Below are positions 14,271-26,524 of a stretch of 64,000 bases of DNA, one piece after another. Location: the NCBI GenBank assembly GCA_014058105.1, contig JACGCM010001368.1, forward strand, positions 1-64,000, given 5' to 3'. Origin of the DNA: Kingdonia uniflora. Taxonomy: Eukaryota > Streptophyta > Magnoliopsida > Ranunculales > Circaeasteraceae. A program made the position numbers and the translations under genes. Each line of letters opens with the position of its first letter. The stretch's first letter is position 1. A model generated the notes under the pieces. That model was not told where the DNA came from and made no database searches. It was given only the letters and a program-made list of their open reading frames with translations.

Positions 14271-17200
14271 CCTCTCGATGCTTTAGAACGCAATTATGAA
14301 ACGTTGGATACCGGCAACTCGTTTGTGAGTTTGGATCGCTTCTAAGAGTTCCGCTTCGATTGGCAACATCCTAGGATAGTTATCAAATGAATCGCAATAC
14401 TCCCAGTTTGAATTTTTGACCGGTACGGATTATGTACCTCTCCGATGGTTTAGATCGCAATTCAGAAAAGCTTGGCTGCATGCAACTTGTTCGAGAGGTT
14501 GGATCATTTTTAAGAGTTTTGTTTCAACCGACAACATGCCAAGATAGTTACCAAATGAATTTTAATACTCTCGGTTTGTATTTTTGACTGGTACATATTT
14601 CGCACCTCAATGATGCTTTAGTTCGCAATTCTGAGAAGCTTGGATACCGGCAACACGTTAGAGAGGTTGGATCGATTTAAAGAGTTTCGTTTTGACCGAC
14701 ATCATTCTAGGATAGTCACCAAATAAATCGCAATACTCTCGGTTTATATTTATAACTTGTTCGGATTTCAATCCTCTCCGATGCTCTAGATCTCAATTCT
14801 GAGATGTTTGGATTTCGGTTACTCATTTTAGAAGTTGTATCGTTTTGACCGATAACATGCATAGACTGTTACCAAATGAATCGCAATTCTCCCGGTTTGA
14901 ATTTTTGACCGGTACGGATTTTGTACCATTCCGATGGTTTCTATCACAATTATGAGAAATTTGGCTACCGGCAACTCATTTGAGAGGATGTATCATTTCT
15001 TGGAGTTTCGTTACGACCGACATCTTGCTAGGATAGTTACCAAATGAATCGCAATACTCCCGGTTTTAATTTTTCACTGGTAGCGGATTTCCTACCTCTC
15101 CGATTCTTTTGAAAGCAATTATGAAAAGTTGGATACCGGCAACTCGCTTGTGAGGTTTGATCGAAACATGCCGGGATAGTTATCAAATGAATCGCAATAC
15201 TCCCGGTTTGAATTTTTTACTGGTACATATTTCGTACCTCTATGATGTTTTAGATCGCAATTTTGAGAAGCTTGGATGCCGACAACACGTTTGAGAGGTT
15301 GGACCAATTATGAATAGTTGGATACCAGCTACTCCTTTGTGAGGTTGGATCGCTTCTAAGTTTTCTGCGATCGACAACATGCAGGGATAGTTATCAAATG
15401 AAACGCAATACTGCCAGTTTGAATTTTTGATCGGTACAGATTTTGTACCTCTCCGATGGTTTAAATCTCAATTCCAAAAAACATGTCTACATGCAACTCG
15501 TTTTGTTTCAACCGGTAATATGCTAGGATAGTTACCATAGGAATCGCAATACCCCCGGTTTGAATTTTTGATTGGTACATATTTCGTACCTCTATGATGC
15601 TTTAGATCGCAATTCGAAGAAGCTTTGATAGCTGCAACTCGTTTGAGAGGTTGGATTGATTTTAAGAGTTTTGTTTCGACCGACAACATGCTAAGATAGT
15701 TACCAAATAAATCGCAATACTCCCGGCTTCAATTTATGACTAGCTCGGATTTGGAACCTCTCCGATGCTTTAGATCGCGATTCTGAGAAGTATGGATACC
15801 GGCTACAAGTTTGAGAAGTTGTATAGTTTTTATGAGTTCGTGTCGACCGACAACATGCTTGGATTGTTACCAAATAAATCGCAATGCTCCCGGTTTAAAT
15901 TTTTGACCGGTACGGATTATGTACCACTCCGATGGTTTCCATCGAAATTCGAAAAAGTTTTGCTACCGGCAACTTGTTTGAGAGGATAGATCATTTCAAA
16001 GTGTTTCGTTATGACCGACAGCATGCTAGAATAGTTACCAAATGAGTCGCAATACTACCGGTTTTAATTTTTGACTTGTACTGATTTCGAACCTCCCGAT
16101 GCTTTAGAACGCAATTAAGAAAGGTTGGATACCGGCAACTCGTTTGTGAGATTGGATCGCTTCAATGAGTTTCGCTTCGACCGACAACATACTTGGATAG
16201 TTAGCAAATGAATCGCAATGGTCCCGGTTTACATTTTTGACCGGTACGGATTATGTAGCACTCCGATGGTTTCAATCGCAATTTTGTGAAGTTTGGCAAC
16301 CGGCAACTCGTTTGAGAGGATGGATCATTTCAAAGTGTTTCGTTACGACCGACAACATGCTAGGATAGTTACAAAATGAATCGCAATACTGCCTGATTTT
16401 ATTTTTTATTTGTGCGGATTTCGTAACTCTCCGATGCTTTAAAACACAATTATGAATGGTTGGATACCGGCAACTCGTTTGTGAGTTTGGATCACTTCTA
16501 AGAGTTTTGCTTCGATCGACAACATGCTAGGATAGTTATAAAATGATTCGCAATACTCCCTGTTTGAATTTTTTTCCGGTACGGATTATGTTCCTCTCCG
16601 ATAGTTTAGATCGCAATTCAGAAAAGCTTGGCTACATGCAACTTGTTCGAGAGGTTGGATCGATTTTAAGAGTTTTGTTTATGCCGAAAACATGCCAAGA
16701 TAGTTTTCAAATGAATCGCAATACTCCCGGTTTGAATTTTTGGCTGGTACATATTTCGTACCACAATGATGCTTTAGATCTCTATTACGAGAAGCTATGA
16801 TACCGGCAACACGTTTGCGTGGTTGGATCGATTTAAAGAGTTTCATTTCGAATGACAACATGCACGGATAGTTACCAAATAAATCGCAATACTCCCGGTT
16901 TTTATTTATGACTGGTTCAGATTTCAAATCTCTCCGATGCTTTAGATTACAATTATGAGAAGTTTGGATACCGGCTACTCGTTTGAGAAGTTGGATCGTT
17001 TTTCAGAGTTCGTTTCGACCGACAACATACTTTGATAATTACCAAATGAATTGCAATACTCCCGGTTTAAATTTTTGACCGGTACGGATTATGAACACTC
17101 CAATGGTTTCTATAGAAATTCTGAGAAGTTTGGCTACTGGCTACTCGTTTGTGAGGATGTATCATTTCTAAGTGTTTCGTTATGACTGGCTCTATGCGTG

Positions 17201-17432
17201 GATTGTTACCAAATGAATCGCAATACTGCCAGTTTCAATTTTTGACTGGTACGGATTTCGTACCTTTCCGATGCTTTAGAACACAATTATTAAAGGCTAG
17301 ATACCGGCAACTCGTTTGTGAGTTTGGATCGCTTCTATGAGTTTTGTTTTGAACGATAACATTTTTGGATAGTTACTAAATGAATCCCACTGCTCCCGGT
17401 TTAAATTTTTGATCGGTACGGATTTTGTAGCA
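14271..17432 (-). repeat. Inverted satellite block
   Basis: For about 3.16 kb the same satellite reads on the minus strand: anchors appear as ATAGTTACCAAATGAATCGC and dyads keep their form. The left switch is near 14262-14280, where a type 5 monomer (GATTGAAACCATC) runs into the reverse complement of a type 4 monomer (CGATGCTTTAGAACGC). The right switch is the palindrome at 17419-17444. The block contains monomers with internal deletions near 15165, 15305 and 15500. No gene is present. Confidence 0.93.
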
Positions 17433-17444
17433 CTACAAAATCCG
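17419..17444. repeat. Palindrome at right inversion junction
   Basis: Two 12 bp arms, CGGATTTTGTAG and CTACAAAATCCG, flank the two bases CA. Similarity continues outward with a few mismatches because both sides are the same monomer part in opposite orientation. This is a fold-back junction with almost no spacer. Confidence 0.9.
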
Positions 17445-20400
17445 AACCAGTCAAAAAATAAAACTGGCAGTATTGCGATTCATTTAGTAACTATCCTCGC
17501 ATGTTGCCGGTCGTAACGAAACACTTTGAAATCATCCATTCTCTCAAACGAGTTGCCGGTTGCCAAACTTCTCAAAATTGCGATTGAAACCATCAGAGTG
17601 CTTCATAATCTGTACCGGTCAAAAATTTAAACCGGGAGCATTGCGATTCATTTGGTAACTATCCAGGCATGTTGTCGGTCGAAAGGAACACATAATAGCA
17701 ATCCAACTTCTCTAACGAGTAGCCGGTATCCATATTTTACAGAATCACGATCTAAAGAATCGGGGAGGTTCCTATTTTGAGCCAGTCATAAATAGAAGCC
17801 GGGAGTATTGCGATATATTTGGTAACTATCCTAGCATGTTGTCGGTCGAAACGAAACTCTTAAAATCGATCCAAGCTCTCAAACGAGTTGCCGGCATCCA
17901 AGCTTCACCGAATTACGATCTAAAACATCATAGAGGTACGAAATATGTTCCGGTCAAAAATTTAAACAGGAAGTATTGCAATTTATTTGGTAACTATCCT
18001 TGCATGTTTTTGGTTAAAACAAAACTCTTAAAAACGTTCCATCCTCTCAAACGAGTTGCATCTAAACATGCATTTTTGAATTGAGATCTAAACCATCGGA
18101 GAGGTACATAATCCCTACCGGTCTAAAATTAAAAATTGGAGTATTGAGATTCATTTTATAGCAATTCCAGCATGTTATCGACCGAAGAAAACTCTTAGAA
18201 GCGATCCAACCTCACAAACGAGTAGCTGGTGTCCAACTTTTAATAATTGTGTTCTAAAGCATCGGAGAGGTACGAAATCCGTACCAGTGAAAAATTAAAA
18301 CCTGCAGTATTGCAATACATTTGATAACTATTATAGCAAGTTGTCGGTCGTAACGAAACACTTAGAAATGATACATCCTCTCAAACGAGTTGCCGGTAGC
18401 CAAATTTCTCATAATTACAATAGAAACCATCAGAATGGTACATAATGCATACCGGTCAAAAATTCAATCCGGGAGTATTGCGATTCATTTGGTAACTATC
18501 AAAGCATGTTGTTGGTCGAAACGATCCAACTTCTCAAACGAGTAGGCGGAATCCATACTTCTCATAATTGAGATTTAAAGCATCAGAGAGGTTTGAAATC
18601 CGAGTCAGTCATAAAAAGAAACCGAGAGTATTGCGATTTACTTGGTAGCTATCCGAGCATGTTGTCAGTCGAAACGAAACTCTTTAAATCGATCCAACCT
18701 CTCTAACTTGTTGCCGGTATCCAAGCTTCTCAGAATTGCGATCTAAACCATCATTGAGGTACGAAATATGTACCAGTCAAAAATACAAACCGAGACTATT
18801 ACGATTTATTTGGTAACTATCTTGGCATGTTGTCTGTTGAAACAAAACTCATAAAAATGATCCAACCTCTCGAACAAGTTGAACGTAGCCAAGCTTTTCT
18901 AAATTGCGATCTAAACCATCTCAAGGTATATAATCCGTACCGGTCTAAAATTAAAATTTGGAGTATTGCGATTCATTTGATAACAATCCTAGCATGTTGT
19001 CGATCGATGCGAAACTCTTAGAAGTGATCCAAACTCACAAACGAGTTGCCATTAACCATCCTTTCATAATTACGTTCTAAAGCATCGTAGAAGTACGAAA
19101 TCCGTACCAGTCAAAAATTAAAATCGGCAGTATTGCGATTCATTTAGTAACTATCCTCACATGTTGCCGGTCGCAACGAAACTCTTAGAAATGATTCATC
19201 CCCACAAACGAGTTGCCGGTAGCCAACCTATTAGAGGCGATCCAACTTCTTAAACGAGTAGCCGGTATCCAAACTTCTCTGAATTGCGATTTAAAGCATC
19301 GGAGAGGTTTGAAATCCGAACAAGTCATAAATAGAAACTGGGATTATTGCGATTTATTTGGTAACTATCCTAGCATGCTGTCAGTCGAAACGAAACTCTT
19401 TAAATCGATCCAACCTCACAAACGTTTTGCCGGTATCATAGCTTCTTAGAATTGCGATCTAAAGCATCATTGAGGTACGAAATATGTACCAATCAAAAAT
19501 ACAAACCGGGAGTATTGCGATTCATTTGGTAACTATCTTGGCATGTTGTCGGTTAAAACAAAACACTTAAATGCGATCCAACCTCTCGAACAAGTTGCAC
19601 GTAACCAAGCTTTTCTGAATTGCGATCTAAACCATCGGAGAGGAACATAATCCGTACAAGCCAAAAATTCACACTGGGAGTATTGCGATTCATTTTATTA
19701 CTATCCAGCATGTTGTCAATCGAAGCGAAACTCTTAGAAGCGATCCAAACTCACAAACAAGTTGCCGGTATCTAAACTTTGAAAATTATGTTCTAATGCA
19801 TCAGTGAGGTGCGAAATCCGTACCAGTCAAAAATTAAAACCAGCAGTATTGCGATTCATTTGGTAACCATCCTCGCATGCTGCCGGTCGTAACAAAACTT
19901 TTAGAAATGATACATCCTCTCAAACGAGTAGCCGGTAGCAAAACTTCTCAGAATTTTGATAGAAACCATCGAAGTGGTACATAATCCGTACCGGTCAAAA
20001 ATTCAAACCGGGAGCATTGTGATTCATTTGGTAACTGTCCAAGCATGTTGTCGGTCGAAACGAACTCTTAAAAACGATCCAACTTCTCAAACGAGTAGCC
20101 GGTATCCAAACTTTTCAGACTTGCGATCTAAAGCATCGGAGAGGTTTAAATCCAAACCAGTCATAAATAGAAACTGGGAGTATTGCGATTTATTTAGAAA
20201 CTATCCTAGCATATTGTCGGTCGAAGCAAAACTCTTTAAATTGATCCAACCTCACAAACGTGTTGCCGGTATCCAAGCTTCTCTGAATTGCGATCTAAAG
20301 CATCATTGAGGTACGAAATATGTAGCAATCGAAAATACGATTCATTTGGTAACTATCATGGCATGTTGTCGGCTGATACAAAACACTTAAAAGCGATCCA

Positions 20401-20837
20401 ATCTCGCGAACAAGTTACATGTAGCCAAGCTTTTCTGAATTGTGATCAAAACCATCGGAGAGGAACATAATCCGTACAGGCAAAAAATTCAAACTGGGAG
20501 TAGTGCGATTCATTTTATTACTATCCTAGCATGTTGTTGATTGAAGCGAAACTCTTAGAAGCGATCCAAACTCACTAACGAGTTGCCGGTATCCAACCTT
20601 TCATAATTTAGTTCTAAAGCATCAGAGAGGTACGAAATTCGTACCAGTCAAAAATTAAAACTGGTAGTATTGTTATTCATTTGGTAACTATCCTCGCATG
20701 CTGCCGGTCGTACGAAACTTTTAGAAATGATACATCCTCACAAACGAGTAGCCGGTAGCCAAACTTCTCAGAATTTTGATAGGAACCATCGGAGTGGTAC
20801 ATAATCCGTACCGGTCAAAAATTCAAGCTGGGAGCAT

Positions 20838-21675
20838 TACAATTTATTTGGTAGCTATCCAAGCTTGTTGCCGGTCGAAACGAACTCTTAAAAATGATCC
20901 AACTTCTCAAACGAGTAGCCGGTATCCAAACTTCTCAGAATTACGACCTAAAGCATCGGAGAGGTTTTAAATCCGAACCAGTCATAAATTGAAACCGGGA
21001 GTATTGCGATTTATTTGGAAATTATACTAGCATAATGTCGGTCAAAACGAAACTCTTTAAATCGATCCAACCTCTCAAACGTGTTGCCGGTATCATAGCT
21101 TCTCAGAATTGCGATATCAAGCATCATTGGGGTATGAAATATGTACCAATGAAAAATACAAACCGAGAGTATTGCGATTCATTTGGTAACTATCTTGGCA
21201 TGTTGTCGGGTGAAACAAAACTCTTAAAATCGATCCAACCTCTCGGACAAGTTGCATGTAGCCAAGCTTTACTGAATTGCGATCTAAACCATCGGAGAGG
21301 AACATAATCCGTACAGGTCAAAAATTCAAACTGGGAGTATTGCGATTCATTTTATTACTATCCTAGCATGTTGTCGATCGAAGCGAAACTCTTAGAAGCG
21401 ATCCAAACCCAAAAACGAGTTGCCGGTATCTAACCTTTTTTAAATGCGTTCCAAAGCATCAGAGGGGTACGAAATTCGTGCCAGTCCAAAATTAAAACCG
21501 GCAATATTGCGATTCATTTGGTAACTATCCTCCATGCTGACGGTCGCAACGAAACTTTTTGAAATGATTCATCCTCACAAACGAGTTGCCGATAGCAAAA
21601 GTTCTCAGAATTTCCATAAAAGCCATCGGAGTGGTACATAATCCGTACCTGTCAAAAATTCAAACCGGGAGCATT
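20838..21675 (+). repeat. Representative complete HOR unit (838 bp, five monomers)
   Basis: Monomer boundaries set at the GCGATT anchor are: type 1 at 20838-21005, type 2 at 21006-21173, type 3 at 21174-21341, type 4 at 21342-21508 and type 5 at 21509-21675. All five are full length (167-168 bp). This unit is the cleanest reference for the family in this window. Confidence 0.9.
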
Positions 21676-24600
21676 GCGATTCATTTGGTAACTATCGAAG
21701 CATGTTGTCGGTCGAAATGAACTCTTAAAAATGATCCAACTTCTCAAACGAGTAGCCGGTATTCAAACTTCTCAGAATTGCGATCTAAAGCATCGGAGAA
21801 GTTTTAAATCTGAACCAGTCATAAATTGAAACCGGGAGTATTGTGACTTATTTGGTAACTATCCTAGCATATTGTTGGCCGAAATGAAACTCTTTAAATC
21901 GATCCAACCTCACAAACGTGTTGCTGGTATCATAGCTTCTCGGAATTGCGAACTAAAGCAACATTGAGGTACGAAATATGTACCGGTCAAAAATTCAAAA
22001 GCGGGAGAATTGAGATTCATTTTATTACTATCCTAGCATGTTGTTGATCGAAGCGAAACTCTTTGAAGCGATCCAAACTCACAAACGAGTTGCCGGTATC
22101 TAACCTTTCATAATTACGTTCTAAAGCATCAGAGAGGTACGAAATCCGTACCAGTCAAAACTTAAAACCTGCAGTATTGCGATTCATTTTGTAACTATCC
22201 TCGCATGCTGCAGGTCGCAACGAATCTTTTAGAATTGATACATCCTCTCTAACGAGTAGCCGGTAGCAAAACTTCTCTGAATTTCGATAGAAACCATCGG
22301 AGTGGTACATAATCCGTACCGGTCAAAAATTTAAACCGGGAGCATTGCGATTCATTTGGTAATTATCCAAAAATGTTTTCGGTCGAATCTAACTCTTAAA
22401 AATGATCCAACTTCCCAAACGAGTAGCCGGTATCCAAACTTCGCTGAATTGCGATCTAAAGCACCGACGAGGTTTTAAATCCGAACCAGTCATAAATAGA
22501 AACTGGGAGTATTGCGATTTATTTGGTAACTATCCTTGCATATTGACGGTAGAAACGAACCTCTTTAAATCGATCCAACCTCACAAACGTGTTGCCGGTA
22601 TCATAGCTTCTCGGAATTGCGATCTAAAGCATCATTGAGGTACGAAATTTGTAACAGTCAAAAATACAAACCAGGAGTATTGCGATTCATTTGGTAACTA
22701 TCTTGGCATGTTGTCGGCTGAAACAAAATTCTAAAAATCGATCCAACCTCTCGAACAAGTTGCATGTAGCCAAGCTTTATCTGAATTGCGATCTAAACCA
22801 TCGGAGGGGAACATAATCCATACAAGGTAAAAATTTGAACCGAGGGTATTAAACTTCATCTGATAACTATCCTATCATGATATCGATCGATGTGAAACTC
22901 TTAGAAGCGATCCAACCTCACAAACGAGTTGCCGGTATCCAACCTTTCATAATTGCGTTATAAAGCATCGGAGAGGTACGAAATCCGTACAAGTGAAAAA
23001 TTAAAACCGACAGTATTGCGATTCATTTGGTAACTATCCTCGCATGCAGCTGGTCATAGCGAAACTTTTAGAAATGATACATCCGCTCAAACGAGTAGCC
23101 GGTTGCCAAACTTCTCAGAATTTCAATAAAAACCATCGGAGTGGTTCATAATCCATACCGATCATAAATTCAAACCGGGATCATTGTAATTCATTTGGTA
23201 AATATCCAAGCATGTTGTCGGTCGAAACGAACTCTTAAAAATGATCCAACTTCTCAAAGAAATTGCCGGTATCAAAACTTCTCAGAATTACGATCTAAAG
23301 CATCGGAGAGGTTTTAAATCCGAACCAATCATAAATAGAAACTGGGAGAATTTCAATTTATATGGTAACTATCCAAGAATATTGTCGCTCAAAGCAAAAC
23401 TCTTTAAATCGATCCAGCTTCCCAAACGTGTTGCCGGTATCATAGCTTCTCGAAATTGTGATCAAAAGCATCATTGAGGTACGAAATATGTACGAGTCAA
23501 AAATTCAAAGCTGGAGTATTACGATTCATTTTATTACTATCCTTGCAAGTTGTCGATTGAAGCGAAACTCTTAGATGCGATTCAAACTCACAAACGAGTT
23601 GCCAGTATCCAACCTATCATAATTGCGTTATAAAGCATCTAAGAGGTACGAAATCCGTTCCAGTCAAAAATTAAAACCGGCAGTATTGCGATTCATTTGG
23701 TAACTATCCTCGCATGCTGCCGGTCATAACGAAACTTTTAGAAATGATACATCCTCTCAAACGAGTAGCCGGTAGCCAAACTTCTCATAATTTCGATAAA
23801 AACCATCGGAGTGGTACATAATCCGTTCCGGTCAAAAATTCAAACCGGGAGCATTGCGATTCATTTGGTAACTATCAAAGCATGTTGTCGGTCGAAATTA
23901 ACTCTTATAAACGATCCAACTTCTCAAACGACTTGCCGGTATCAAAACTTCTCAGAATTGCGATTTAAAGCATCAGAGAGGTTTAAAATACGAACCAATC
24001 ATAAATAGAAACCGGGAGTATTGTGATTTATTTGGTAACTATCCTAGCATGTTGTCGGGCGAAGCGTAACTTTTTAAATCGATCCAACCTCATAAGCGTA
24101 TTGCCGGTATCCAAGCTTCTCTGAATTGCGATCTAAAGCATCATTGAGGTACGAAATATGTACTAATCGAAAATACAAACCGGGAGTATTGCGATTCATT
24201 TGGTAACTATCTTGGCATGTTGTCTATTGAAGCAAAACTCTTAAAAGCGATCCAATCTCTCGAACAAGTTGCATGTAGCCAAGCTTTTCTGAATTGCGAT
24301 CTAAACCATCGGAGAGGAGCATATCCGCACCAGTCTAAAATTAAAACCGATAGTATTGCGATTCATTTGGTAACTATCCTAGCATGTTGTCGGTCGTAAC
24401 AAAATTCTTATAAATGATCCATCCACTCAGACGATTTCCCGGTAGCCAAACTTCTCTGAAATGCGATAGAAACCATCGGAGTGGTACATAATCCATACCG
24501 GCCAAACATTCAAACCCAGAGTATTGCGATTCATTTGGTAACTATCCAAGCATGTTATCGGTTGAAATGAACTCATTAAAACAATCCAAATTCTAAAACA

Positions 24601-26220
24601 AGTAGCCAGTATCCAAATTTCTCATAATCGCGATCTAAAGCATCGAAGAGGTTCGAAATCCGAACCAATCATAAATAGAAGCCGGGACTATTGCGATTTA
24701 TTTGGTAGCTATCCAAGCTTCCTAGAATTGTGATCTAAAGCATCATAGAGGTTCGAAATATGTACCATTCAAAAATTCAAGCCGAGAGTATTGCAATTTA
24801 TTTTGTAACTATCCCATCATGTAGTCGGTTGAAACAGAACTCATAAAAAAGTTCCAACCTCTCAAAGGAGTTGCTTGTAGATATGCGTTTTTGAATTGAG
24901 ATCAAAACCCTCGGGGAGGTACATAATCCGTACCGTTCAAAAATTCAAACTGGGTGTATTGCGATTCATTTGGTAACTATCCCAGCATGTTGTCGAATGA
25001 AGAAAAATCTTAGAAGCGATCCAAACTCACAAACGAGTTTCCGGTATCCAACCTTTCATAATTGTGCTCTAAAGCATTGGAGAGATACGAAATCCGTACC
25101 GGTCAAAAATTTAAACTGGGAGTATTGCGATTAATTTGATAACTATCCCAGCATGTTGTCGATCGAAGAAAACTCTTATTAGCGATCCAACCTCACAAAC
25201 GAGCAGCTGGTATCCAACTTTTCATAATTGCGATCTAAAGCATCGGAGAGGTATGAAATCCGTACCAGTAAAAAATTAAAACTGACAGTATTGCGATTCA
25301 TTTGGTAACTATCATAGCATGTTGTCCATCGTAACAAAACTCTTTGAAATGATTCATCCTCTAAAACGAGTTACCGTTAGCCAAACTTTTCAAAATTGCG
25401 ATATAAACCATGGGAGTGGTACATAATATGTACTTGTTAAAAATTCAAACCGGGAGCATTGTAAATCATTTGGTAACTATCCAAGCATGTTCTCGGTCGA
25501 AACAAACTCATAAAAACAATTGAACTTCTCAAACTAGTAGCCAGTACCCATACTTCTCAGAATTACGATCTGAGGCATCGAAGAAGTTTGAAATCTGAAC
25601 CAGTCATAAATAGAAACTGGGAGTATTGCAATTTATTTGATAACTATCCAAGCATGTTGTCGGTCGAATCAAAAATCTTTAAATCGATCCAACCTCACAA
25701 ACCTGTTGCCGGTATCGAAGCTTCTCAGAATTGTGATCTAAAGCATCATTGAGGTACGAAATATGTACCAGTTAAAAATATAAACCGGGAGTATTGCGAT
25801 TCATTTGGTAATTATCTTGGCATGTTGTCAGTTGAAACAAAACTCTTAAAAGCGATCCAACCTCTCGAACAAGTTGCATGTAGCCAAGCTTTTCTGAATT
25901 GCGATCTATACCATCGGAGAGGTACATAATCTGTACCAGTCAAAAATTCAAACTGAGGGTATTACGATTCATTTGATAACTATCCAAGCATGTTATCTAT
26001 CGAAGCAAAATTCTTTGATGCGATGTAACCTCAAAAACGAGTTGCCGGTATCCAACCTTTCATAATTACAATCTAAAGCATCGGAGAGGTACGAAATCCG
26101 TACCAGAGAAAAATTAAAACCGGCAGTATTGCGATTCATTTGGGAACTATCGAAGCATGTTATCAGTCATAACGAAACTCTTGGAAATGATCCATCCACT
26201 TAAACGAGTTGCCGGTAGCC

Positions 26221-26236
26221 AAACTTCTCGAAATTG
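26221..26236 (+). repeat. Possible left target-site duplication of LINE B
   Basis: The 16 bp AAACTTCTCGAAATTG lies directly before LINE B and matches 34556-34571 after it at 14 of 16 positions. The two flanks come from different monomer types (5 on the left, 1 on the right), so part of the match may simply reflect the shared satellite rather than a true duplication. Confidence 0.55.
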
Positions 26237-26524
26237 ATCAATCTGCACAATACGGCCTAGCAAAGTTGGTTTTGAGAGGGCGATTTTTCTACTGTAGCAA
26301 AGTTGGAGATCTCCTTCCCAGCCTTTAAGGACAGTTATGTCATTTTTAGCCTTGGTCTTATCTTAATCGCTGATTATTCTATTTTCAATGGTTTAGATCT
26401 TTTCTATGACCGTTGGGCATTAATTTTGCTACTGTAGCCGCACACTGTAGCAACTTTGAAATTACGCTGCATTACCCTTCAGATCTGGAAACGAAAACTT
26501 GTAGGAGAGCTTGTGTTCCTAACA
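26237..26524 (+). promoter_or_regulatory. LINE B 5' UTR / putative internal promoter
   Basis: This region is related to the 5' UTR of LINE C (minus strand, 45768-46094): both contain GGCGATTTTT, GGAGATCTCCTTCC and CAGTTATGT in the same order. The short palindrome CTACTGTAG occurs at 26289 and 26429, and a related ACTGTAGCAACTTTG is near 26444. L1 elements carry internal promoters in their 5' UTR; that this sequence has promoter activity is inference. Confidence 0.55.

Larger units (their letters stand above)
17433..26236 (+). repeat. Satellite block S2, 5-mer HOR with 4-mer variants
   Basis: Type 1 monomers start at 20018, 20838, 21676, 22347, 23186 and 23856. The steps of 820, 838, 671, 839 and 670 bp correspond to 5-, 5-, 4-, 5- and 4-mers. 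In the 4-mers, type 2 leads directly into type 4, with type 3 missing (for example near 21990 and 23500). From about 19.6 to 23.6 kb most type 4 monomers carry CATTTTATTACTATCC instead of CATTTGATAACTATCC, a variant shared with S3. The last 1.9 kb before LINE B carries the other form. The block ends inside a type 5 monomer. No gene is present. Confidence 0.96.

Noticed and set aside
14271..17432. A separate satellite family
   Set aside because: It reads as the reverse complement of the same monomer types, with the same markers and dyad.
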